Source: Marinobacter antarcticus
Lineage (GTDB): Bacteria > Pseudomonadota > Gammaproteobacteria > Pseudomonadales > Oleiphilaceae
Reading direction: 5' to 3'
Assembly (NCBI RefSeq): GCF_900142385.1
Contig: NZ_FRAQ01000001.1
Span: 1,984,001 to 2,048,000, forward strand
Length of the DNA stretch: 64,000 nt
Both the position numbers and the translations under genes were made by a program. Positions 47,525-56,148 of the stretch are shown here, piece by piece. The notes below the pieces were generated by a model that was given only the letters and a program-made list of their open reading frames with translations, searched no databases and had not been told where the DNA came from. Numbering within the stretch: position 1 is the stretch's first letter; each line of letters starts with the position of its first letter.

Positions 47525-48775
47525 ATGGCAACTGACAATGATAGCTCTCTTGAGAGCATGGCGGATGAAGTGAACTCTGTCATCCGCGCGGAAAAAAACC
47601 GTGGTCGCTTCAGCTTTCTTGGGTGGTTAGCACTCGCAATAGCCGTCGTAGCGGCCTTGTTGTGGTGGTTCTGGCCAGCGGACACCAGCGTGCAATGGCA
47701 GACCCATAAGCTGGACAGGGCCGATATGGTACTTACGGCTATGGCGACCGGGAATCTTCAACCTAAGAGCGAAGTTTCAGTGGGTGCTGAAATTTCCGGA
47801 CTTGTCAGTGAGGTGCTGGTTTCAGAGAACGATGAAATTCTTCGGGGCCAGGTTCTTGCACGATTTGATACCGAAGAGCTCGACGTTGCGCTGCTGCAGG
47901 CAACTGCCGGCCTGGAACTTTCGCGTGCTTCACTTGCAGAAGCGCGTGCCACACTGGAAGAGGCTGCAGTAGACGAGCGCAGAACCGAATCACTGGTTCA
48001 GCGGGGTACATCGCCCCAGGCAACACTTGATAAAGCCGTTGCCACACGAAAACGTGCTGAGGCGAAGACTGCCTATGCCAGGGCAACGGTTCGCCAAGCC
48101 GAGGCTACCGTCTCCCAGGCTCGCACCCGGCTGGAAAAGGCTGTCATCACTTCGCCCATTGACGGTGTTGTTCTCCAGCGCAGCATCGAGCCTGGGGCAA
48201 CGGTCGCCGCCAACTTTCAGACACCTGTGCTTTTTTTGCTGGCCGAGGACCTGAGGCAGATGGAGCTTCATGTCTCCATGGATGAGGCTGATGTTGGGCT
48301 GGTGAAAGCCGGACAGAATGCAACCTTCACCGTGGATGCCTGGTCTGGACGTGAGTTTGGCGCGAAGGTTTTGAAGGTTTTTCTCTATCCGACGGTCGAA
48401 AACAATGTCGTCACCTATACCACGGTATTGTCTGTTGATAACTCGGAGCACCTTCTTCAACCTGGAATGACTGCGACGGCAACGATCACTACGGGCCGGC
48501 GTGATAAGGCTCTGAGGGTTCCGAATATGGCCTTTCGCTTCACGCCTCCAGCGACTGAATCAGAGGGTGGCGGCATGCTAAGCCATCCAGCAAGCCGCAC
48601 GAAAGGCGACTCTCCGGCGTCTGGAAATACCCTATGGGTGCTTGAAAATGACGAACCACGGAGAGTGATCGTGCGCACGGGCTACACCGATGGCCGATAC
48701 ACCGAGCTTCTCAGCGACGAGCTGGCAGAGGGTGACGAAATACTTACGGGTGCCATGAGAGGTTCTGTTGAGTAG
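47525..48775 (+). CDS. MacA-like periplasmic adaptor (HlyD/MFP family)
   Basis: The adaptor of a tripartite ABC exporter. One N-terminal membrane helix (LGWLALAIAVVAALLWWFW) is followed by a biotinyl-lipoyl half (GAEISGLVSEVLVSENDEIL). A helical hairpin (about residues 115-205) and the second lipoyl half (ITSPIDGVVLQRSIEPGATV) come next, then beta-barrel domains. This is the MacA order. The end overlaps the ATPase gene by eight bases. Substrates of such pumps include macrolides, siderophores and peptides; none is indicated here. Confidence 0.9.
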   Translation: MATDNDSSLESMADEVNSVIRAEKNRGRFSFLGWLALAIAVVAALLWWFWPADTSVQWQTHKLDRADMVLTAMATGNLQPKSEVSVGAEISGLVSEVLVSENDEILRGQVLARFDTEELDVALLQATAGLELSRASLAEARATLEEAAVDERRTESLVQRGTSPQATLDKAVATRKRAEAKTAYARATVRQAEATVSQARTRLEKAVITSPIDGVVLQRSIEPGATVAANFQTPVLFLLAEDLRQMELHVSMDEADVGLVKAGQNATFTVDAWSGREFGAKVLKVFLYPTVENNVVTYTTVLSVDNSEHLLQPGMTATATITTGRRDKALRVPNMAFRFTPPATESEGGGMLSHPASRTKGDSPASGNTLWVLENDEPRRVIVRTGYTDGRYTELLSDELAEGDEILTGAMRGSVE

Positions 48776-49520
48776 CGGCAGCCAGCATGCGGCTGAAAAC
48801 ACGGAGGCGTCAGGCCTGCCTCCAGCCATTATCCGTATGCGGAACATTTACAAGATTTACGGTAGCGGGTCCACTGAGGTAAGGGCGCTTGACGGTGTTG
48901 ATCTCACGATTCGTGACGGCGAATTCGTGGCTATTATGGGGCCTAGTGGCTCCGGTAAATCCACCTGCATGAATATGATCGGTTGCCTTGACGTGCCTTC
49001 ATCGGGTGAATACCTGTTCCGTGGGGTGAATATTGGTGGGCTCGACCGTGACGAGCTCGCTTTGCTGCGCCGCCATTTCATGGGATTTATTTTTCAGAGC
49101 TTCAATCTTTTGCCGCGGGTCGGCGCCCTCGCTAACGTTGAGCTGCCTTTGATTTACGAAGGGGTTAAGCGCTCAGTGCGTCGAGACCGAGCAAAGGAAG
49201 CCTTGCGATTGGTGGGCCTGGCTGGTCGCGAATCCGCTACTCCCAGCCAGCTTTCCGGAGGGCAGCAGCAGCGGGTGGCCATAGCACGGGCACTGGTGAC
49301 AGAACCACCTGTGTTGCTGGCGGACGAACCTACCGGCAATCTCGATACCGCAATGGCGGATGGCATCATGGCGCAGCTGGATCAGATCCGTGCCGAACGG
49401 GGCATCACGATTATTATGGTGACCCATGAACCGGATATTGCTCGCTATGCCGAGAGGGTTCTGTACTTTACCGATGGGAAACTGTTGAAGGATGGCGCTC
49501 CGGGCGAGGTGTTGTCATGA
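48768..49520 (+). CDS. MacB-type ABC exporter ATPase
   Basis: A 250-residue ATP-binding subunit of the MacB/LolD/FtsE type. Walker A is GPSGSGKST, the signature is [14 protein letters not shown], and Walker B is [12 protein letters not shown]. The chosen start is a TTG at 48768 with GAGAGG five bases upstream; an internal ATG at 48837 would remove a poorly conserved lead of 23 residues. In E. coli MacB the ATPase and permease are one chain, but here they are two genes joined by a four-base overlap. Confidence 0.92.
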   Translation: MSSGSQHAAENTEASGLPPAIIRMRNIYKIYGSGSTEVRALDGVDLTIRDGEFVAIMGPSGSGKSTCMNMIGCLDVPSSGEYLFRGVNIGGLDRDELALLRRHFMGFIFQSFNLLPRVGALANVELPLIYEGVKRSVRRDRAKEALRLVGLAGRESATPSQLSGGQQQRVAIARALVTEPPVLLADEPTGNLDTAMADGIMAQLDQIRAERGITIIMVTHEPDIARYAERVLYFTDGKLLKDGAPGEVLS

Positions 49521-50725
49521 GGTGGCTGGACATTTTTGTCATGGCCTTTCAGGCGATTGTCAGGAATAAACTGCGCTCTTTTCTGACCACGCTTGGCATT
49601 ATCATTGGGGTTGGCAGTGTGGTTGCCATGGTTCACCTTGGTCAGTCTGCCACCCGCAGCGTCACCGATGAGATTGCCAGTATCGGTTCCAATCTCCTGT
49701 TTGTTATGCCGGGAACCGCTCAGCGTGGCCCTGGAGGTGTGCGCACCTCTGCCGAGCCATTTGATCTTGAAGATGTTGAGGCAATGGCACAGGAGGTGCC
49801 GGAAATCCTAGTTGCACCGGCAATCACTGTTAACCCGACAGTGGTCATAGGCAATGCCAACGAAACAATTGCGGTTATTGGAACAGACAACAATTACTTT
49901 GCCGTGCGCAACCATGGGATTGCGTACGGGCGGGCTTTTGACCAGGACGAACTGAGTGCCGGATCCGCCGTGTGTATTATCGGCACTACGGTGATTGATG
50001 AGATGTATCTTGGTCAGGAACCCCTTGGTACCACTCTTCGAGTAGGGCGCACCGCTTGCCGGGTGATCGGTGTTCTTGAAGAGAAAGGACAGTCCATGGG
50101 GCAGGACCGGGACAAAACGATTCTTATGCCCATTAAAGCAGCGCAGCGCAGGCTGCTGGGAAGTCTTGATGTGCAGACAATTTTTGTCTCCGCGCTTATC
50201 GACGGTAGTACGGGCCGGGTACAGAAAGATATCGAGTCGCTGCTTCGTCAACGCCGACATATTGCTTTCCCGAAAGATGACGATTTCTATGTCCGGGATA
50301 CCCAGGACATCGCAAAGGCTCTGGCCAGTACTACCAATACCATGACCATTCTGCTGGGCGCCATTGCCGCGGTTAGTTTGTTGGTGGGGGGCATAGGGAT
50401 CATGAATATCATGCTGGTGTCTGTCACCGAACGAACCCGGGAAATAGGAATTCGCCTTGCCATCGGTGCCAGAACCCGCGACGTGCTGACACAGTTTCTG
50501 GTTGAATCTATCGCTTTGTCGACTCTCGGCGGCATTATCGGGCTGATACTGGGTATCGGTGGCACCTGGCTGCTAACGTCCCGTCTGGATATGCCATTTG
50601 TGCTCGCGCCCGGCGTTATGCTGTTGGGTTTTTTCTTTTCCGTTGCGATTGGCATAATCTTTGGTTATTTCCCGGCCCGCAAAGCGGCAAGACTCAATCC
50701 TATTGATGCTCTGCGTCATGAGTAA
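49517..50725 (+). CDS. MacB-type ABC exporter permease (FtsX fold)
   Basis: A 402-residue permease with one N-terminal membrane helix ([20 protein letters not shown]) and a large periplasmic domain at about residues 50-270. Three C-terminal helices follow, with [20 protein letters not shown] and a final [19 protein letters not shown]. These blocks are diagnostic of MacB permeases. It completes the exporter encoded with its two upstream neighbours. The lipoprotein gene follows after 31 bases. No outer-membrane TolC-type gene is nearby. Confidence 0.92.
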   Translation: MRWLDIFVMAFQAIVRNKLRSFLTTLGIIIGVGSVVAMVHLGQSATRSVTDEIASIGSNLLFVMPGTAQRGPGGVRTSAEPFDLEDVEAMAQEVPEILVAPAITVNPTVVIGNANETIAVIGTDNNYFAVRNHGIAYGRAFDQDELSAGSAVCIIGTTVIDEMYLGQEPLGTTLRVGRTACRVIGVLEEKGQSMGQDRDKTILMPIKAAQRRLLGSLDVQTIFVSALIDGSTGRVQKDIESLLRQRRHIAFPKDDDFYVRDTQDIAKALASTTNTMTILLGAIAAVSLLVGGIGIMNIMLVSVTERTREIGIRLAIGARTRDVLTQFLVESIALSTLGGIIGLILGIGGTWLLTSRLDMPFVLAPGVMLLGFFFSVAIGIIFGYFPARKAARLNPIDALRHE

Positions 50726-50756
50726 CCACAAACGATGCTGTTGATGAGGTAATGAA

Positions 50757-51662
50757 TTGGTTAGCAACGTAACAAGGATGGTCGTGTTGGCGTGCATGTT
50801 CCTGCTTTCTGGCTGTAATTCCGGAGAGAATGGATCAGAAGCCGGCGATCTGAAAGAAATGTCTGTGGCCCCGGAAGACATTGCCACTGATATTTCTATT
50901 GTCCTTGAACCTGGCCAGCTGGATTGGGTAGGTCAGAAAATATTCCAGAATGAATGCGCCGGCCAGTTTCAGTGCCTTGTTCACTGGAATGAATCGGAGG
51001 CGTTTCCTTCGCTGGGTATCGGCCATTTCATCTGGTATCCGGAAGGGATTAACGAGCGTTTTGTGGAAAGCTTTCCTGTTCTTGTTGAATACATGAAGCA
51101 GCGCCAACTCAACATCCCCGCATGGTTGAGGGAGCTTGAGCCATTTGACGCGCCCTGGGCAGACAAGGCATCTTTTGAGTCTGTCGAAAATTCAGTCAAA
51201 GTCGCCGAGCTTCGGGAATTTTTGGCGGGGACCCAGGGAATACAGGCGGAGTTTATCTTCCGACGCGCCAAATCCTCACTTACGAAGATCGCCGAGTCTG
51301 TGCCCGAAGACCGGAGAGCACAATTGAAAACCGATCTGGATGCCCTGAGCTCTACCCCGGGTGGGATCTATGCCTTGATGGATTATGTCAACTTCAAGGG
51401 AGAGGGCCTTTCAGACGCAGAGCGCTACAACGATGAGGGTTGGGGGCTCCGGCAAGTACTGCTGGCCATGGAATCCAATCCGGGAGCCGCAACACTGGAA
51501 CGGTTCCGGGAAGCGGCTGCAAGGGTTCTCACCAGAAGGGCTGACAACGCAGGCAATCCGATCGAGAAAACCCGCTGGCTGAAAGGTTGGCTGAAACGCC
51601 TGGAAACCTACAAGCAACCGGACGATGTAACCAGTTCTGCAGAAAAATCCGCTAAAAACTAG
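50757..51662 (+). CDS. Lipoprotein with phage-lysozyme-like motif, function unknown
   Basis: A lipobox FLLSGC with Cys20 indicates a lipid-anchored exported protein. Residues 60-95 contain a Glu at 66 (NECAG), then HWNESEAFPSLGIGHFIWYP. The GIGH at 87-90 after an acidic pair recalls the T4-lysozyme active-site hairpin, in which a catalytic Glu precedes an Asp and TIGIGH. This is inferred from motif spacing only. The rest of the 301 residues is helical and not recognised. The start is a TTG at 50757 with GAGG upstream; an ATG at 50778 would shorten the signal peptide. It probably shares the exporter transcript. Confidence 0.65.
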   Translation: MVSNVTRMVVLACMFLLSGCNSGENGSEAGDLKEMSVAPEDIATDISIVLEPGQLDWVGQKIFQNECAGQFQCLVHWNESEAFPSLGIGHFIWYPEGINERFVESFPVLVEYMKQRQLNIPAWLRELEPFDAPWADKASFESVENSVKVAELREFLAGTQGIQAEFIFRRAKSSLTKIAESVPEDRRAQLKTDLDALSSTPGGIYALMDYVNFKGEGLSDAERYNDEGWGLRQVLLAMESNPGAATLERFREAAARVLTRRADNAGNPIEKTRWLKGWLKRLETYKQPDDVTSSAEKSAKN

Positions 51663-51684
51663 TTGTACTTCCAAACTTTGTTCT

Positions 51685-51702
51685 ACCTTGTAATGACAAG
51701 GT
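51685..51702. repeat. Inverted repeat downstream of the lipoprotein gene
   Basis: ACCTTGT-AATG-ACAAGGT is a perfect 7-4-7 palindrome 23 bases after the lipoprotein stop and 214 bases before aapJ. No T-run follows. It may be a weak transcript end or a regulator site. Nothing else in the 254-base gap is convincing. Confidence 0.5.
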
Positions 51703-51916
51703 TCTATGCTGCCGCCTCAAAATGGCGCGTTGTATTGTGCGATTGTGCCTTTTTGGGGCCGGATTATTGTCTCAGGAGCGCCGGAATGGTGGTTAGAGCC
51801 GGGAAAGTAAAAAGAAAGACTTATAAACAATAATTTGCCCCGCATGGCTCGTAATTTGCTGGGGTAGTTCCTGGCAGTTATTGCGAAGTAGCCCACAAAT
51901 GTTCGGAGAGACGACA

Positions 51917-52942
51917 ATGAAAAAAATGATATCGGTAGCTCTTGGTATGGCGCTTGTAACAGGTGCACTCACGACGACAAGCGCTTTTGCAGCAACAACC
52001 CTGGAAAGCGTAAAGGAAAAAGGCAACCTTCAGTGTGGTGTGACCAGTGGTCTTCCCGGGTTTTCCCAGCCCGATGAGAAAGGCAACTGGACGGGAATTG
52101 ATGTTGACACCTGCCGGGCAGTAGCCGCAGCTATCTTTGGAGATGCCAAGGCCGTTGAATTTACGCCCTTGACCGCCAAGGAGCGCTTTACTGCGTTGCA
52201 GTCGGGCGAAATTGACATGTTGTCCAGAAACACCACCTGGACTCTTACCCGGGATACGTCGTTGGGGCTTAACTTCGCGGGCGTGAACTATTACGACGGG
52301 CAGGGATTCCTTGTTAACAAGAACATTGGCGTAGACGATGCGACGCAGCTTGACGGCGCCACCGTGTGTATTCAGGCGGGCACTACCACCGAGTTGAATC
52401 TCTCGGATTATTTTCGGGCCAAGGGCATGAAATTCAAACCGATCGTTTTTGATACGTCCGAACAGACTGTCCAGGGTTTTGCTGCAGGACGCTGTGATGT
52501 GCTGACATCCGATCGTTCCCAGCTCGCAGCTTTGCGATCCAAGCTCGCTGACCCGAATACCGCAAAGATTCTGCCGAACACTATTTCAAAAGAGCCTCTG
52601 GGCCCGGTTGTGCGCCAGGGTGACGATCAGTGGTTCAACATCGTCAAGTGGGTATTGTTTCTCCAGATCAACGCCGAGGAGCTGGGTGTTACCATGGCCA
52701 ATGTGGACGAGATGCTGAAGTCGGATAACCCGAACGTCCAGCGCCTGTTGGGAACGGATGGTGATATGGGTGCCAAACTGGGGCTACCGGATGACTTTGG
52801 TCATGCCATCGTGAAGCAGGTTGGCAACTACGGCGAAATGTACGACCGCAACGTGGGCCCTGATACGGCGCTTGGTCTTGAGCGTGGCATCAACGCCCTT
52901 TGGACAAACGGCGGTATCCTCTATGCACCGCCAGTACGTTAA
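51917..52942 (+). CDS. aapJ: General L-amino acid ABC transporter binding protein AapJ
   Basis: The periplasmic receptor of a broad-range L-amino acid importer. A signal peptide (MISVALGMALVTGALTTTSAFA) precedes TLESVKEKGNLQCGVTSGLPGF, the AapJ-type N-terminus. GNWTGIDVDTCRAVAAAIFG and TLTRDTSLGLNF are amino-acid-binding family blocks. The length of 341 residues is typical of AapJ and larger than simple glutamine-binding proteins. The start at 51917 has GGAGAG upstream. A strong stem-loop follows its stop, with permease genes after it. Confidence 0.94.
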   Translation: MKKMISVALGMALVTGALTTTSAFAATTLESVKEKGNLQCGVTSGLPGFSQPDEKGNWTGIDVDTCRAVAAAIFGDAKAVEFTPLTAKERFTALQSGEIDMLSRNTTWTLTRDTSLGLNFAGVNYYDGQGFLVNKNIGVDDATQLDGATVCIQAGTTTELNLSDYFRAKGMKFKPIVFDTSEQTVQGFAAGRCDVLTSDRSQLAALRSKLADPNTAKILPNTISKEPLGPVVRQGDDQWFNIVKWVLFLQINAEELGVTMANVDEMLKSDNPNVQRLLGTDGDMGAKLGLPDDFGHAIVKQVGNYGEMYDRNVGPDTALGLERGINALWTNGGILYAPPVR

Positions 52943-52958
52943 TACCTGAAAGGCTTAG

Positions 52959-52985
52959 CCGGGGGCGCCCTCACGAGGCCCCCGG
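52959..52985 (+). repeat. GC-rich stem-loop between aapJ and aapQ
   Basis: CCGGGGGC/GCCCCCGG forms an 8-bp all-GC stem with an 11-base loop and no T-run. Such structures after binding-protein genes commonly stabilise the upstream message, giving more receptor than permease. Confidence 0.65.
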
Positions 52986-53033
52986 TGTTTACTCTGACGC
53001 TGTGTAATACAGGGAAGCTTTTCGGGGCAAGGC

Positions 53034-54221
53034 ATGAAAAAACAAACCGTTGATTCCAGACCCTCCGGGGCGAGGCCCTTGTATGACCCGCGGGTTCGAG
53101 CTCTGTTTTTCCAGGTTGTTTCACTGGCCGTGGTGTTCTGGGCCGGCTGGGTTCTGATCGATAATACGCTCTCCAATATGGAGAGTCGGGGTATCAGTAC
53201 CGGTTTCGGGTTCCTTGACGAGACCGCCGGCTTCGGCATCATCATGCATCTGGTGCCTTACGACGCCACCATGTCTTATGGGCGCACTTTCTGGGTAGGT
53301 CTGACCAATACACTGCTGGTATCTGCCATGGGCGTCGTGGCGGCAACCATTATTGGGTTCCTGGTTGGCGTTGCGCGCCTGTCCAGTAACTGGCTGGTGG
53401 CTAAAGTTGCACTGGTGTATATCGAAATCATTCGCAACATCCCGCTTTTGCTGCAGATATTCTTCTGGTACTTCGCGGTGCTAGCCAGCCTGCCGTCGCC
53501 ACGACAAAGCGTCGAGGTTGGCGGTGCGTTGTTTCTGAATAACCGCGGTCTGTATCTGCCCGGGCCGATAACTCAGGAAGGCTTCGGGCTGGTCTGGGCG
53601 GCGATTCTGGTGGCCATTGTGGCGGTTGTGGGCGTCCGGATGTGGGCAAAAAGGCGTCAGCAGGCGACCGGGAAGATCTTTCCGACGGTCAAGGTGAGCA
53701 CCGCGCTTCTGATCCTGCTGCCGCTCATGGCGTTTTTCATCGCAGGACGGCCGCTGGAATGGGAGTTGCCGGCGCTGACGGGGTTCAATTTTGGCGGAGG
53801 GATTTCACTGATCCCCGAACTGGCTGCCCTGTGGATCGCGCTTTCGCTCTACACGGCAAGCTTTATAGCAGAGATCGTGCGCTCGGGCATTTTGTCCGTC
53901 AGCCAGGGGCAGACTGAAGCGTCCAAAGCCCTGGGTCTGCCGAGCGGGTTGACTCTGAGGCTGATTGTTATTCCCCAGGCGATGCGGGTAATTATTCCGC
54001 CGCTCACCAGCCAGTATCTGAACCTCGTTAAAAACTCGTCATTGGCAACCGCCATCGGTTACCCGGACCTGGTTTCTGTATTTATGGGTACCACCCTGAA
54101 TCAGACAGGCCAGGCGGTGGAGGTTGTTGCCATCACGATGGCCGTATACCTCACGATCAGTCTGCTGATTTCAATGCTCATGAACATTTACAACCGGGCC
54201 GCGGCGATCAAGGAGCGATGA
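53034..54221 (+). CDS. aapQ: L-amino acid ABC transporter permease AapQ
   Basis: An inner-membrane permease of the general amino acid transporter. The 395 residues are long for the HisM family because of a cytosolic lead and an insert, as in AapQ. The first membrane region precedes GRTFWVGLTNTLLVSAMGVV. The coupling loop EASKALGLPSGLTLRLIVIPQA is the EAA motif that contacts the ATPase. Its stop overlaps the aapM start by four bases. Confidence 0.93.
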   Translation: MKKQTVDSRPSGARPLYDPRVRALFFQVVSLAVVFWAGWVLIDNTLSNMESRGISTGFGFLDETAGFGIIMHLVPYDATMSYGRTFWVGLTNTLLVSAMGVVAATIIGFLVGVARLSSNWLVAKVALVYIEIIRNIPLLLQIFFWYFAVLASLPSPRQSVEVGGALFLNNRGLYLPGPITQEGFGLVWAAILVAIVAVVGVRMWAKRRQQATGKIFPTVKVSTALLILLPLMAFFIAGRPLEWELPALTGFNFGGGISLIPELAALWIALSLYTASFIAEIVRSGILSVSQGQTEASKALGLPSGLTLRLIVIPQAMRVIIPPLTSQYLNLVKNSSLATAIGYPDLVSVFMGTTLNQTGQAVEVVAITMAVYLTISLLISMLMNIYNRAAAIKER

Positions 54222-55306
54222 TGACCGAATCGAAATTAAAACCACCCAAAAAGAACCTCGGGCCGGTCAAATGGATGCGCACGCATCTGTTTTCCAGTTG
54301 GTACAACACCTTGCTGACGTTGGTGGTTGGCTACCTGCTGGTCACCAGTGTCGGACCTCTGTTGAACTGGGTGCTATTGGACGCCACCTTCCAGGGTTCT
54401 GGTCCAGGGGACTGTGTGGGTGAGGGCGCTTGCTGGCTGTTTGTAAATCAGCGCCTGAATTTCTTTATCTATGGTTTCTACCCGGGCGAGCTGCAATGGC
54501 GGGTCGATATCATGTTCGCACTGTTGGCGGTTGCGTTCGTGCCTCAGTTTATCGAGGGGTTTCCCGGTCGTAAATGGCTTGGAATCTTCGGTATGACGGG
54601 CCTGCCGATAATCGGTTACGTGCTGATTCCGGGGGGGATTCTGGGGCTGGAAGCGGTGGAAAGCTCGAAATGGGGCGGCCTCATGCTCACACTGATCCTG
54701 GCTTATATTGGAATCCTGGCGTCTCTGCCTATCGGAGTTCTGCTTGCGATTGGGCGCCGATCGGAGATGCCGATTATCCGGGGCCTCTGCGTGGTGTTTA
54801 TTGAAGTCTGGCGGGCCGTGCCGTTGATTACGGTGTTGTTCATGGCCTCAGTGATGTTGCCTCTGTTCCTTCCGGACGGGGTGAGCTTCGAGAAGTTGGT
54901 GCGGGCACTGATCGGCATCACTTTGTGGCAATCGGCCTATATGGCTGAGGTGATAAGGGGCGGGCTTCAGGCTATTCCACGGGGGCAGTATGAGGCTGCT
55001 GGCGCCTTGGGCCTTGGTTATTGGCGCAAGATGGGGCTGGTTATTCTGCCCCAGGCATTGAAACTGGTTATTCCCGGCATCGTGAATACGTTCATATCAC
55101 TGTTCAAGGACACCACCCTGGTGCTGATTATTGGCCTGTTCGACATTCTCGGAGCGGTCCAGTCAACGATAGCGGACCCAGCTTGGCAGAACGTTGCGAT
55201 CGAGGGCTACGTCTTCGTGGCTTTCTGTTTCTGGGTCTTCTGTTTCGGGATTTCCCGCTACAGCCAGAACCTTGAACGCAAACTCGATACTGGCCACAAA
55301 ACCTGA
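54218..55306 (+). CDS. aapM: L-amino acid ABC transporter permease AapM
   Basis: The second permease of the heterodimeric channel, 362 residues. A cytosolic N-terminus is followed by about eight hydrophobic segments. [20 protein letters not shown] and the EAA loop [21 protein letters not shown] are conserved in the family. It sits between aapQ and aapP, with aapP starting ten bases after its stop. Confidence 0.93.
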   Translation: MMTESKLKPPKKNLGPVKWMRTHLFSSWYNTLLTLVVGYLLVTSVGPLLNWVLLDATFQGSGPGDCVGEGACWLFVNQRLNFFIYGFYPGELQWRVDIMFALLAVAFVPQFIEGFPGRKWLGIFGMTGLPIIGYVLIPGGILGLEAVESSKWGGLMLTLILAYIGILASLPIGVLLAIGRRSEMPIIRGLCVVFIEVWRAVPLITVLFMASVMLPLFLPDGVSFEKLVRALIGITLWQSAYMAEVIRGGLQAIPRGQYEAAGALGLGYWRKMGLVILPQALKLVIPGIVNTFISLFKDTTLVLIIGLFDILGAVQSTIADPAWQNVAIEGYVFVAFCFWVFCFGISRYSQNLERKLDTGHKT

Positions 55307-55316
55307 TGGTAAAACT

Positions 55317-56096
55317 ATGACACAACATCCCGAATCTACAGAAACACAGGCTGAGAATAAGCAGGGTATTATCCGTGTGGAAGGTATGCACAAATGGTAC
55401 GGCGACTTCCACGTTCTCAAGGATCTGAATCTGGCAGTCGATCAGGGCGAGCGCATTGTAATTTGTGGCCCTTCCGGCTCAGGGAAATCTACGTTTATCC
55501 GGTGTATCAATCGCCTTGAAGAGCATCAGCAGGGCAGGATCATTGTTGATGACGTTGAGCTTACCGATGATGTTCGTCACATCGACAGCGTGCGCCGGGA
55601 AGTGGGCATGGTGTTTCAGCACTTTAATCTGTTTCCCCACCTCACGGTGCTAGAAAACTGCTGCTTATCGCCCATATGGGTGCGCAAGATACCCCGTCGG
55701 GAGGCTGAGGCAGCCGCTATGGAGTATCTTGAGCGGGTAAAAATTCCAGACCAGGCCACCAAGTACCCGGGGCAGTTATCAGGTGGTCAGCAGCAGCGCG
55801 TGGCCATCGCCAGGGCATTGTGCATGAAGCCCAAAATCATGTTGTTTGATGAGCCCACGTCGGCGCTCGATCCGGAAATGATCAAGGAAGTCCTGGATGT
55901 CATGGTCGAGCTTGCCGGAAGCGGCATGACCATGATCTGCGTGACCCATGAAATGGGCTTTGCCAAGACCGTAGCGGACCGGGTGATCTTTATGGACGGA
56001 GGCGAAATTGTTGAAGAGGCGCCGCCCAACGAATTTTTCAGCAACCCCAGGGAACCACGCACCCAGCAGTTCCTGCAGCAGATTTTGCAGCATTAA
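55317..56096 (+). CDS. aapP: L-amino acid ABC transporter ATPase AapP
   Basis: The ATP-hydrolysing subunit. Walker A is GPSGSGKST, the signature is [14 protein letters not shown], Walker B is [13 protein letters not shown], and the switch His lies in [16 protein letters not shown]. It is 259 residues from the ATG at 55317; a longer frame opening at 55194 inside aapM is not used. It is the last gene of the aapJQMP unit and is convergent with the mechanosensitive-channel gene. Confidence 0.95.
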   Translation: MTQHPESTETQAENKQGIIRVEGMHKWYGDFHVLKDLNLAVDQGERIVICGPSGSGKSTFIRCINRLEEHQQGRIIVDDVELTDDVRHIDSVRREVGMVFQHFNLFPHLTVLENCCLSPIWVRKIPRREAEAAAMEYLERVKIPDQATKYPGQLSGGQQQRVAIARALCMKPKIMLFDEPTSALDPEMIKEVLDVMVELAGSGMTMICVTHEMGFAKTVADRVIFMDGGEIVEEAPPNEFFSNPREPRTQQFLQQILQH

Positions 56097-56124
56097 CGAA
56101 TAAGCGCCCTCGCAAGAAGCACCC

Positions 56125-56148
56125 ACCCTACCGTGCCTCCGGTAGGGT
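56125..56148. terminator. Hairpin between aapP and the MscS-family gene
   Basis: ACCCTACCG/CGGTAGGGT with a six-base loop forms a perfect 9-bp stem in the convergent gap, covering the stop codon of the minus-strand channel gene. No T-run follows on either strand, so termination is uncertain. Confidence 0.4.

Noticed and set aside
51860..51916. Sigma54-type promoter ahead of aapJ (TGGCAG...TTGCG)
   Set aside because: The GG and GC pairs are eight bases apart rather than the required ten.
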